This document shows, one piece after another, positions 13,673 to 24,294 of a stretch of 64,000 nucleotides of DNA. Each line of letters begins with the position of its first letter. Positions within the stretch are counted from its first letter, which is position 1. The notes beneath the pieces were generated by a model, which was not told the origin of the DNA, did not search any database, and saw only the letters and a list, made by a program, of their open reading frames with translations. This DNA is from Henricia sp. BOLD:AAB3569. Its lineage: Eukaryota; Echinodermata; Asteroidea; Spinulosida; Echinasteridae. Location: the NCBI GenBank assembly GCA_037783545.1, contig JBBELK010001591.1, positions 1 through 64,000 of the forward strand, given 5' to 3'. The translations under genes and the position numbers were made by a program.

Positions 13673-15037
13673 GTGTGTCCCAAATGCCGGCAAATTTGGA
13701 AATCAAGGAATTTTCCAACCAACTTCAAAATTTGCATGCTCCAAACTGTATATATTCCGCACTTGTCATGCAAAATTGACAGATTTTCGCTGGGAAATGA
13801 CGGAGAAATTTCAGAGTTTAGGGAAAACGGAGCTCGGCTGCGTGGTTATTCCCCTAACCGTGGCTGTTGGACACCCTGCGCCGCGCTGGTGTACATTTGT
13901 ACGGCCGTTGACTCACCCCAGATTGTGACGGGAATTAGGTCAAAGTGTGTCCCAAATGCCGGCAAATTTGGAAATCAAGGAATTTTCCAACCAACTTCAA
14001 ATTTTGCGTGCTCCAAACTGTATATATTCCGCACTTGTCATGCAAAATTGACAGATTTTCGCTGGGAAATGACGGAGAAATTTCAGAGTTTAGGGAAACG
14101 GAGCTCGGCTGCGTGGTTATTCCCCTAACCGTGGCTGTTGGGACACCCTGCGCATGCGCTGGTGTACATTTGTACGGCCGTTGACTCACCCCAGATTGTG
14201 ACGGGAATTAGGTCAAAGTGTGTCCCAAATGCCGGCAAATTTGGAAATCAAGGAATTTTCCAACCAACTTCAAAATTTGCATGCTCCAAACTGTATATAT
14301 TCCGCACTTGTCATGCAAAATTGACAGATTTTCGCTGGGAAATGACGGAGAAATTTCAGAGTTTAGGGAAAACGGAGCTCGGCTGCGTGGTTATTCCCCT
14401 AACCGTGGCTGTTGGGACACCCTGCGCCGCGCTGGTGTACATTTGTACGGCCGTTGACTCACCCCAGATTGTGACGGGAATTAGGTCAAAGTGTGTCCCA
14501 AATGCCGGCAAATTTGGAAATCAAGGAATTTTCCAACCAACTTCAAATTTTGCATGCTCCAAACTGTATATATTCCGCACTTGTCATGCAAAATTGACAG
14601 ATTTTCGCTGGGAAATGACGGAGAAATTTCAGAGTTTAGGGAAAACGGAGCTCGGCTGCGTGGTTATTCCCCTAACCGTGGCTGTTGGGACACCCTGCGC
14701 ATGCGCTGGTGTACATTTGTACGGCCGTTGACTCACCCCAGATTGTGACGGGAATTAGGTCAAAGTGTGTCCCAAATGCCGGCAAATTTGGAAATCAAGG
14801 AATTTTCCAACCAACTTCAAAATTTGCATGCTCCAAACTGTATATATTCCGCACTTGTCATGCAAAATTGACAGATTTTCGCTGGGAAATGACGGAGAAA
14901 TTTCAGAGTTTAGGGAAACGGAGCTCGGCTGCGTGGTTATTCCCCTAACCGTGGCTGTTGGGACACCCTGCGCATGCGCTGGTGTACATTTGTACGGCCG
15001 TTGACTCACCCCAGATTGTGACGGGAATTAGGTCAAA
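13673..15037 (+). repeat. 1364-bp five-monomer higher-order repeat, copy 2
   Basis: Direct tandem copy of 12309-13672 with monomers at 13673, 13945, 14218, 14491 and 14765. Unit 2 lacks one A (GGGAAACGG) where copy 1 lacks a C further on, so unit lengths match although the deletions differ. Confidence 0.9.
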
Positions 15038-16676
15038 GTGTGTCCCAAATGCCGGCAAATTTGAAAATCAAGGAATTTTCCAACCAACTTCAAATTTTGC
15101 ATGCCCCAAACTGTATATATTCCGCACTTGTCATGCAAAATTGACAGATTTTCGCTGGGAAATGACGGAGAAATTTCAGAGTTTAGGGAAAACGGAGCTC
15201 GGGCGTGGTTATTCCCCTGACCGTGGCTGTTGGGACACCCTGCGCCGCGCTGGTGTACATTTGTACGGCCGTTGACTCACCCCAGATTGTGACGGGAATT
15301 AGGTCAAAGTGTGTCCCAAATGCCGGCAAATTTGGAAATCAAGGAATTTTCCAACCAACTTCAAATTTTGCATGCTCCAAACTGTATATATTCCGCACTT
15401 GTCATGCAAAATTGACAGATTTTCGCTGGGAAATGACGGAGAAATTTCAGAGTTTAGGGAAAACGGAGCTCGGCTGCGTGGTTATTCCCCTAACCGTGGC
15501 TGTTGGGACACCCTGCGCATGCGCTGGTGTACATGTGTACGGCCGTTGACTCACCCCAGATTGTGACGGGAATTAGGTCAAAGTGTGTCCCAAATGCCGG
15601 CAAATTTGGAAATCAAGGAATTTTCCAACCAACTTCAAATTTTGCATGCTCCAAACTGTATATATTCCGCACTTGTCATGCAAAATTGACAGATTTTCGC
15701 TGGGAAATGACGGAGAAATTTCAGAGTTTAGGGAAAACGGAGCTCGGCTGCGTGGTTATTCCCCTAACCGTGGCTGTTGGGACACCCTGCGCATGCGCTG
15801 GTGTACATTTGTACGGCCGTTGACTCACCCCAGATTGTGACGGGAATTAGGTCAAAGTGTGTCCCAAATGCCGGCAAATTTGGAAATCAAGGAATTTTCC
15901 AACCAACTTCAAATTTTGCATGCCCCAAACTGTATATATTCCGCACTTGTCATGCAAAATTGACAGATTTTCGCTGGGAAATGACGGAGAAATTTCAGAG
16001 TTTAGGGAAAACGGAGCTCGGCTGCGTGGTTATTCCCCTGACCGTGGCTGTTGGGACACCCTGCGCCGCGCTGGTGTACATTTGTACGGCCGTTGACTCA
16101 CCCCAGATTGTGACGGGAATTAGGTCAAAGTGTGTCCCAAATGCCGGCAAATTTGGAAATCAAGGAATTTTCCAACCAACTTCAAATTTTGCATGCTCCA
16201 AACTGTATATATTCCGCACTTGTCATGCAAAATTGACAGATTTTCGCTGGGAAATGACGGAGAAATTTCAGAGTTTAGGGAAAACGGAGCTCGGCTGCGT
16301 GGTTATTCCCCTAACCGTGGCTGTTGGGACACCCTGCGCATGCGCTGTTGTACATGTGTACGGCCGTTGACTCACCCCAGATTGTGACGGGAATTAGGTC
16401 AAAGTGTGTCCCAAATGCCGGCAAATTTGGAAATCAAGGAATTTTCCAACCAACTTCAAATTTTGCATGCTCCAAACTGTATATATTCCGCACTTGTCAT
16501 GCAAAATTGACAGATTTTCGCTGGGAAATGACGGAGAAATTTCAGAGTTTAGGGAAAACGGAGCTCGGCTGCGTGGTTATTCCCCTGACCGTGGCTGTTG
16601 GGACACCCTGCGCCGCGCTGGTGTACATTTGTACGGCCGTTGACTCACCCCAGATTGTGACGGGAATTAGGTCAAA
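15038..16676 (+). repeat. Tandem pair of roughly 820-bp trimer units
   Basis: Unit A has GCATGCCCCAAAC with CCTGACC, and unit B has the 274 junction with ACATGTGTACGG. The pair occurs at 15038/15309 and again at 15857/16130, 819-821 bp apart. The same A-B pair stands at 7671/7944, 8186 bp upstream. The unit at 15038 has lost two bases (GAGCTCGGGCGTGG). Confidence 0.75.
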
Positions 16677-18316
16677 GTGTGTCCCAAATGCCGGCAAATT
16701 TGGAAATCAAGGAATTTTCCAACCAACTTCAAATTTTGCATGCTCCAAACTGTATATATTCCGCACTTGTCATGCAAAATTGACAGATTTTCGCTGGGAA
16801 ATGACGGAGAAATTTCAGAGTTTAGGGAAAACGGAGCTCGGCTGCGTGGTTATTCCCCTGACCGTGGCTGTTGGGACACCCTGCGCCGCGCTGGTGTACA
16901 TTTGTACGGCCGTTGACTCACCCCAGATTGTGACGGGAATTAGGTCAAAGTGTGTCCCAAATGCCGGCAAATTTGGAAATCAAGGAATTTTCCAACCAAC
17001 TTCAAATTTTGCATGCTCCAAACTGTATATATTCCGCACTTGTCATGCAAAATTGACAGATTTTCGCTGGGAAATGACGGAGAAATTTCAGAGTTTAGGG
17101 AAAACGGAGCTCGGCTGCGTGGTTATTCCCCTAACCGTGGCTGTTGGGACACCCTGCGCCGCGCTGGTGTACATTTGTACGGCCGTTGACTCACCCCAGA
17201 TTGTGACGGGAATTAGGTCAAAGTGTGTCCCAAATGCCGGCAAATTTGGAAATCAAGGAATTTTCCAACCAACTTCAAAATTTGCATGCTCCAAACTGTA
17301 TATATTCCGCACTTGTCATGCAAAATTGACAGATTTTCGCTGGGAAATGACGGAGAAATCTCAGAGTTTAGGGAAAACGGAGCTCGGCTGCGTGGTTATT
17401 CCCCTGACCGTGGCTGTTGGGACACCCTGCGCATGCGCTGGTGTACATTTGTACGGCCGTTGACTCACCCCAGATTGTGACGGGAATTAGGTCAAAGTGT
17501 GTCCCAAATGCCGGAAAATTTGGAAATCAAGGAATTTTCCAACCAACTTCAAATTTTGCATGCTCCAAACTGTATATATTCCGCACTTGTCATGCAAAAT
17601 TGACAGATTTTCGCTGGGAAATGACGGAGAAATTTCAGAGTTTAGGGAAAACGGAGCTCGGCTGCGTGGTTATTCCCCTGACCGTGGCTGTTGGGACACC
17701 CTGCGCCGCGCTGGTGTACATTTGTACGGCCGTTGACTCACCCCAGATTGTGACGGGAATTAGGTCAAAGTGTGTCCCAAATGCCGGCAAATTTGGAAAT
17801 CAAGGAATTTTCCAACCAACTTCAAATTTTGCATGCTCCAAACTGTATATATTCCGCACTTGTCATGCAAAATTGACAGATTTTCGCTGGGAAATGACGG
17901 AGAAATTTCAGAGTTTAGGGAAAACGGAGCTCGGCTGCGTGGTTATTCCCCTAACCGTGGCTGTTGGGACACCCTGCGCATGCGCTGGTGTACATTTGTA
18001 CGGCCGTTGACTCACCCCAGATTGTGACGGGAATTAGGTCTAAGTGTGTCCCAAATGCCGGCAAATTTGGAAATCAAGGAATTTTCCAACCAACTTCAAA
18101 ATTTGCATGCTCCAAACTGTATATATTCCGCACTTGTCATGCAAAATTGACAGATTTTCGCTGGGAAATGACGGAGAAATTTCAGAGTTTAGGGAAAACG
18201 GAGCTCGGCTGCGTGGTTATTCCCCTAACCGTGGCTGTTGGGACACCCTGCGCCGCGCTGGTGTACATTTGTACGGCCGTTGACTCACCCCAGATTGTGA
18301 CGGGAATTAGGTCAAA

Positions 18317-19682
18317 GTGTGTCCCAAATGCCGGCAAATTTGGAAATCAAGGAATTTTCCAACCAACTTCAAATTTTGCATGCTCCAAACTGTATATATT
18401 CCGCACTTGTCATGCAAAATTGACAGATTTTCGCTGGGAAATGACGGAGAAATCTCAGAGTTTAGGGAAAACGGAGCTCGGCTGCGTGGTTATTCCCCTA
18501 ACCGTGGCTGTTGGGACACCCTGCGCCGCGCTGGTGTACATTTGTACGGCCGTTGACTCACCCCAGATTGTGACGGGAATTAGGTCAAAGTGTGTCCCAA
18601 ATGCCGGCAAATTTGGAAATCAAGGAATTTTCCAACCAATTTCAAATTTTGCATGCTCCAAACTGTATATATTCCGCACTTGTCATGCAAAATTGACAGA
18701 TTTTCGCTGGGAAATGACGGAGAAATTTCAGAGTTTAGGGAAAACGGAGCTCGGCTGCGTGGTTATTCCCCTAACCGTGGCTGTTGGGACACCCTGCGCC
18801 GCACTGGTGTACATTTCTACGGCCGTTGACTCACCCCAGATTGTGACGGGAATTAGGTCAAAGTGTGTCCCAAATGCCGGCAAATTTGGAAATCAAGGAA
18901 TTTTCCAACCAACTTCAAATTTTGCATGCTCCAAACTGTATATATTCCGCACTTGTCATGCAAAATTGACAGATTTTCGCTGGGAAATGACGGAGAAATT
19001 TCAGAGTTTAGGGAAAACGGAGCTCGGCTGCGTGGTTATTCCCCTAACCGTGGCTGTTGGGACACCCTGCGCCGCGCTGGTGTACATTTGTACGGCCGTT
19101 GACTCACCCCAGATTGTGACGGGAATTAGGTCAAAGTGTGTCCCAAATGCCGGCAAATTTGGAAATCAAGGGATTTTCCAACCAACTTCAAATTTTGCAT
19201 GCTCCAAACTGTATATATTCCGCACTTGTCATGCAAAATTGACAGATTTTCGCTGGGAAATGACGGAGAAATTTCAGAGTTTAGGGAAAACGGAGCTCGG
19301 CTGCGTGGTTATTCCCCTAACCGTGGCTGTTGGGACACCCTGCGCATGCGCTGGTGTACATTTGTACGGCCGTTGACTCACCCCAGATTGTGACGGGAAT
19401 TAGGTCAAAGTGTGTCCCAAATGCCGGCAAATTTGGAAATCAAGGAATTTTCCAACCAACTTCAAAATTTGCATGCTCCAAACTGTATATATTCCGCACT
19501 TGTCATGCAAAATTGACAGATTTTCGCTGGGAAATGACGGAGAAATTTCAGAGTTTAGGGAAAACGGAGCTCGGCTGCGTGGTTATTCCCCTAACCGTGG
19601 CTGTTGGGACACCCTGCGCCGCGCTGGTGTACATTTGTACGGCCGTTGACTCACCCCAGATTGTGACGGGAATTAGGTCAAA
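18317..19682 (+). repeat. Five-monomer module, third full copy
   Basis: Same five-unit order as at 3565 and 10128. It lies 8189-8190 bp (30 monomers) from the second copy. Private change: GCCGCACTGG in the second unit. Confidence 0.75.
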
Positions 19683-21593
19683 GTGTGTCCCAAATGCCGG
19701 CAAATTTGGAAATCAAGGAATTTTCCAACCAACTTCAAATTTTGCATGCTCCAAACTGTATATATTCCGCACTTGTCATGCAAAATTGACAGATTTTCGC
19801 TGGGAAATGACGGAGACATTTCAGAGATTAGGGAAAACGGAGCTCGGCTGCGTGGTTATTCCCCTAACCGTGGCTGTTGGGACACCCTGCGCATGCGCTG
19901 GTGTACATTTGTACGGCCGTTGACTCACCCCAGATTGTGACGGGAATTAGGTCAAAGTGTGTCCCAAATGCCGGCAAATTTGGAAATCAAGGAATTTTCC
20001 AACCAACTTCAAATTTTGCATGCTCCAAACTGTATATATTCCGCACTTGTCATGCAAAATTGACAGATTTTCGCTGGGAAATGACGGAGAAATTTCAGAG
20101 TTTAGGGAAAACGGAGCTCGGCTGCGTGGTTATTCCCCTAACCGTGGCTGTTGGGACACCCTGCGCCGCGCTGGTGTACATTTCTACGGCCGTTGACTCA
20201 CCCCAGATTGTGACGGGAATTAGGTCAAAGTGTGTCCCAAATGCCGGCAAATTTGGAAATCAAGGAATTTTCCAACCAACTTCAAATTTTGCATGCTCCA
20301 AACTGTATATATTCCGCACTTGTCATGCAAAATTGACAGATTTTCGCTGGGAAATGACGGAGAAATTTCAGAGTTTAGGGAAAACGGAGCTCGGCTGCGT
20401 GGTTATTCCCCTAACCGTGGCTGTTGGGACACCCTGCGCCGCGCTGGTGTACATTTGTACGGCCGTTGACTCACCCCAGATTGTGACGGGAATTAGGTCA
20501 AAGTGTGTCCCAAATGCCGGCAAATTTGGAAATCAAGGAATTTTCCAACCAACTTCAAATTTGGCATGCTCCAAACTGTATATATTCCGCACTTGTCATG
20601 CAAAATTGACAGATTTTCGCTGGGAAATGACGGAGAAATCTCAGAGTTTAGGGAAAACGGAGCTCGGCTGCGTGGTTATTCCCCTAACCGTGGCTGTTGG
20701 GACACCCTGCGCCGCGCTGGTGTACATTTGTACGGCCGTTACTCACCCCAGATTGTGACGGGAATTAGGTCAAAGTGTGTCCCAAATGCCGGCAAATTTG
20801 GAAATCAAGGAATTTTCCAACCAATTTCAAATCTTGCATGCTCCAAACTGTATATATTCCGCACTTGTCATGCAAAATTGACAGATTTTCGCTGGGAAAT
20901 GACGGAGAATTTTCAGAGTTTAGGGAAAACGGAGCTCGGCTGCGTGGTTATTCCCCTAACCGTGGCTGTTGGGACACCCTGCGCCGCGCTGGTGTACATT
21001 TCTACGGCCGTTGACTCACCCCAGATTGTGACGGGAATTAGGTCAAAGTGTGTCCCAAATGCCGGCAAATTTGGAAATCAAGGAATTTTCCAACCAACTT
21101 CAAATTTTGCATGCTCCAAACTGTATATATTCCGCACTTGTCATGCAAAATTGACAGATTTTCGCTGGGAAATGACGGAGAAATTTCAGAGTTTAGGGAA
21201 AACGGAGCTCGGCTGCGTGGTTATTCCCCTAACCGTGGCTGTTGGGACACCCTGCGCCGCGCTGGTGTACATTTCTACGGCCGTTGACTCACCCCAGATT
21301 GTGACGGGAATTAGGTCAAAGTGTGTCCCAAATGCCGGCAAATTTGGAAATCAAGGAATTTTCCAACCAACTTCAAATTTTGCATGCTCCAAACTGTATA
21401 TATTCCGCACTTGTCATGCAAAATTGACAGATTTTCGCTGGGAAATGACGGAGAAATTTCAGAGTTTAGGGAAAACGGAGCTCGGCTGCGTGGTTATTCC
21501 CCTAACCGTGGCTGTTGGGACACCCTGCGCCGCGCTGGTGTACATTTGTACGGCCGTTGACTCACCCCAGATTGTGACGGGAATTAGGTCAAA
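19683..21593 (+). repeat. 1911-bp seven-monomer higher-order repeat, copy 1
   Basis: Begins with a 274-type monomer marked by GAGACATTTCAGAGATTAG, followed by TTTCTAC (19957), plain (20230), TTGGCATG plus AAATCTCAG (20503), CCAATTTC/TTTCTAC (20775), TTTCTAC (21048) and plain (21321). The GAGACATTTCAGAGATTAG unit returns at 21594, exactly 1911 bp (7 x 273) later. Confidence 0.85.
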
Positions 21594-23504
21594 GTGTGTC
21601 CCAAATGCCGGCAAATTTGGAAATCAAGGAATTTTCCAACCAACTTCAAATTTTGCATGCTCCAAACTGTATATATTCCGCACTTGTCATGCAAAATTGA
21701 CAGATTTTCGCTGGGAAATGACGGAGACATTTCAGAGATTAGGGAAAACGGAGCTCGGCTGCGTGGTTATTCCCCTAACCGTGGCTGTTGGGACACCCTG
21801 TGCATGCGCTGGTGTACATTTGTACGGCCGTTGACTCACCCCAGATTGTGACGGGAATTAGGTCAAAGTGTGTCCCAAATGCCGGCAAATTTGGAAATCA
21901 AGGAATTTTCCAACCAACTTCAAATTTGCATGCTCCAAACTGTATATATTCCGCACTTGTCATGCAAAATTGACAGATTTTCGCTGGGAAATGACGGAGA
22001 AATTTCAGAGTTTAGGGAAAACGGAGCTCGGCTGCGTGGTTATTCCCCTAACCGTGGCTGTTGGGACACCCTGCGCCGCGCTGGTGTACATTTCTACGGC
22101 CGTTGACTCACCCCAGATTGTGACGGGAATTAGGTCAAAGTGTGTCCCAAATGCCGGCAAATTTGGAAATCAAGGAATTTTCCAACCAACTTCAAATTTT
22201 GCATGCTCCAAACTGTATATATTCCGCACTTGTCATGCAAAATTGACAGATTTTCGCTGGGAAATGACGGAGAAATTTCAGAGTTTAGGGAAAACGGAGC
22301 TCGGCTGCGTGGTTATTCCCCTAACCGTGGCTGTTGGGACACCCTGCGCCGCGCTGGTGTACATTTGTACGGCCGTTGACTCACCCCAGATTGTGACGGG
22401 AATTAGGTCAAAGTGTGTCCCAAATGCCGGCAAATTTGGAAATCAAGGAATTTTCCAACCAACTTCAAATTTGGCATGCTCCAAACTGTATATATTCCGC
22501 ACTTGTCATGCAAAATTGACAGATTTTCGCTGGGAAATGACGGAGAAATCTCAGAGTTTAGGGAAAACGGAGCTCGGCTGCGTGGTTATTCCCCTAACCG
22601 TGGCTGTTGGGACACCCTGCACCGCGCTGGTGTACATTTCTACGGCCGTTGACTCACCCCAGATTGTGACGGGAATTAGGTCAAAGTGTGTCCCAAATGC
22701 CGGAAAATTTGGAAATCAAGGAATTTTCCAACCAACTTCAAATTTTGCATGCTCCAAACTGTATATATTCCGCACTTGTCATGCAAAATTGACAGATTTT
22801 CGCTGGGAAATGACGGAGAAATTTCAGAGTTTAGGGAAAACAGAGCTCGGCTGCGTGGTTATTCCCCTAACCGTGGCTGTTGGGACACCCTGCGCCGCGC
22901 TGGTGTACATTTCTACGGCCGTTGACTCACCCCAGATTGTGACGGGAATTAGGTCAAAGTGTGTCCCAAATGCCGGCAAATTTGGAAATCAAGGAATTTT
23001 CCAACCAACTTCAAATTTTGCATGCTCCAAACTGTATATATTCCGCACTTGTCATGCAAAATTGACAGATTTTCGCTGGGAAATGACGGAGAAATTTCAG
23101 AGTTTAGGGAAAACGGAGCTCGGCTGCGTGGTTATTCCCCTAACCGTGGCTGTTGGGACACCCTGCGCCGCGCTGGTGTACATTTGTACGGCCGTTGACT
23201 CACCCCAGATTGTGACGGGAATTAGGTCAAAGTGTGTCCCAAATGCCGGCAAATTTGGAAATCAAGGAATTTTCCAACCAACTTCAAATTTTGCATGCTC
23301 CAAACTGTATATATTCCGCACTTGTCATGCAAAATTGACAGATTTTCGCTGGGAAATGACGGAGAAATCTCAGAGTTTAGGGAAAACGGAGCTCGGCTGC
23401 GTGGTTATTCCCCTAACCGTGGCTGTTGGGACACCCTGCGCCGCGCTGGTGTATATTTGTACGGCCGTTGACTCACCCCAGATTGTGACGGGAATTAGGT
23501 CAAA
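21594..23504 (+). repeat. 1911-bp seven-monomer higher-order repeat, copy 2 (diverged)
   Basis: Starts with the same marked unit and keeps TTTCTAC (21868), plain (22140) and TTGGCATG/AAATCTCAG (22413) in order. It then differs: 22686 has GCCGGAAAATTTGG and a private AAAACAGAGC, and 23232 carries another AAATCTCAG with GTGTATATTTG. The second half was probably replaced by unequal exchange. Confidence 0.75.
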
Positions 23505-24105
23505 GTGTGTCCCAAATGCCGGCAAATTTGGAAATCAAGGAATTTTCCAACCAATTTCAAATTTTGCATGCTCCAAACTGTATATATTCCGCACTTGTCA
23601 TGCAAAATTGACAGATTTTCGCTGGGAAATGACGGAGAAATTTCAGAGTTTAGGGAAAACGGAGCTCGGCTGCGTGGTTATTCCCCTAACCGTGGCTGTT
23701 GGGACACCCTGCGCCGCGCTGGTGTACATTTGTACGGCCGTTGACTCACCCCAGATTGTGACGGGAATTAGGTCAAAGTGTGTCCCAAATGCCGGCAAAT
23801 TTGGAAATCAAGGAATTTTCCAACCAATTTCAAATGTTGCATGCTCCAAACTGTATATATTCCGCACTTGTCATGCAAAATTGACAGATTTTCGCTGGGA
23901 AATGACGGAGAAATTTCAGAGTTTAGGGAAAACGGAGCTCGGCTGCGTGGTTATTCCCCTAACCGTGGCTGTTGGGACACCCTGCGCCGCGCTGGTGTAC
24001 ATTTGTACGGCCGTTGACTCACCCCAGATTGTGACGGGAATTAGGTCAAAGTGTGTCCCAAATGCCGGCAAATTTGGAAATCAAGGAATTTTCCAACCAA
24101 CTTCA

Positions 24106-24155
24106 AATTTTGCATGCTCCAAACTGTATATATTCCGCACTTGTCATGCAAAATT
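24106..24155. repeat. Monomer inverted repeat, 11-bp arms, 28-nt loop (representative)
   Basis: AATTTTGCATG at 24106-24116 is the perfect reverse complement of CATGCAAAATT at 24145-24155. The 28-nt loop holds TATATATT. The dyad is present in most monomers. Arm variants include left AAATTTGCATG, AATTGTGCATG, AATTTGGCATG and AATGTTGCATG, and right CATGCTAAATT and CATGAAAAATT. I saw no compensating change in the opposite arm, so selection on a paired RNA is not supported. A cruciform or a dimeric protein site remains possible. Confidence 0.85.
24127..24134 (+). other. TATATATT in dyad loop (TATA-like, function unknown)
   Basis: An AT-only octamer sits in the loop of the inverted repeat in nearly every monomer. 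Exceptions include 49614 (TATAGATT), 47681 (TATATACC) and 1107 (one base short). It resembles a TATA element, but no initiator or transcript can be judged from sequence. It could equally be an easily melted or bent site. Confidence 0.35.
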
Positions 24156-24163
24156 GACAGATT

Positions 24164-24183
24164 TTCGCTGGGAAATGACGGAG
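24164..24183 (+). other. CENP-B-box-like stretch (imperfect)
   Basis: TTCGCTGGGAAATGACGGAG resembles the mammalian CENP-B box, whose essential core is TTCG, four bases, A, two bases, CGGG. Here TTCG and the TGG are in place, but the single A is G and the CGG is displaced by four bases, so the strict core is not met. In monomers with one G fewer (near 7237, 11334, 27437, 29347, 32634 and 61843) the A is restored but CGG is still displaced. Resemblance only. Confidence 0.25.
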
Positions 24184-24253
24184 AAATTTCAGAGTTTAGG
24201 GAAAACGGAGCTCGGCTGCGTGGTTATTCCCCTAACCGTGGCTGTTGGGACAC

Positions 24254-24269
24254 CCTGCGCCGCGCTGGT
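24254..24269 (+). other. Length-polymorphic GC-rich junction (273 allele)
   Basis: This is the site that sets monomer length: CCTGCGCCGCGCTGGT here, with ATGCGC added in the 279 allele and a different resolution in the 274 allele. The short direct repeats TGCGC/TGCGC and GCGC/CGCGC make replication slippage or microhomology-mediated exchange the natural cause. Rare point variants include TGCGTATGCG (57881, 62827), TGCGACGCG (55676, 60624), TGTGCCGCG (40510, 42162, 44650, 46029) and TGCGCTGCGC. Confidence 0.9.
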
Positions 24270-24281
24270 GTACATTTGTAC
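24270..24281. repeat. Short dyad GTACA-TT-TGTAC with a multi-allelic base
   Basis: GTACA and TGTAC form a 5-bp inverted repeat around TT. The base at 24278 is G in most monomers, C in many (reading TTTCTAC) and A in others (TTTATAC); a GGTAC form also occurs. The C and A alleles break the dyad and are phased with higher-order repeats, so they are useful haplotype markers. Confidence 0.8.
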
Positions 24282-24287
24282 GGCCGT

Positions 24288-24294
24288 TGACTCA
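24288..24294. other. TGACTCA heptamer (bZIP AP-1/Gcn4-type match)
   Basis: TGACTCA is the known core for AP-1/Gcn4-type bZIP factors and is present in almost every monomer. Losses are few: GTTACTCACC at 20738 and 25377, TGATTCA near 51788 and 54257, TGACTCG near 35514, 58398 and 63343, and TTCACTCG near 59216 and 63893. A 7-mer match in a homogenised repeat is weak evidence of function. Confidence 0.3.

Larger units (their letters stand above)
12..19682 (+). repeat. Array domain 1: 273/274-bp monomers with CAAAATTTG and CCTGACC variants
   Basis: About 72 monomers. All but one (4933) have the 273 or 274 junction. Two variants are almost confined to this part: CAAAATTTG in place of CAAATTTTG (units from 833 to 19410) and CCTGACC in place of CCTAACC (about 12 units, last at 17497). 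The allele pair AAATCTCAG, then CCAATTTC plus TTTCTAC in the next unit, recurs as a module at 3565, 5486, 8493, 10128 and 18317. The edges are gradual, defined by the last CAAAATTTG unit, so the right boundary is approximate. Confidence 0.75.

Noticed and set aside
24106-24155. Rho-independent terminator or structured RNA gene at the dyad
   Set aside because: The stem is AT-rich with a 28-nt loop and no U tract after it, and arm variants show no compensatory pairing.
24154-24159. Bacterial -35 promoter box TTGACA in each monomer
   Set aside because: No -10-like hexamer follows at 16-18 bp (the bases there are GACGGA), and the context is a eukaryotic-type satellite.
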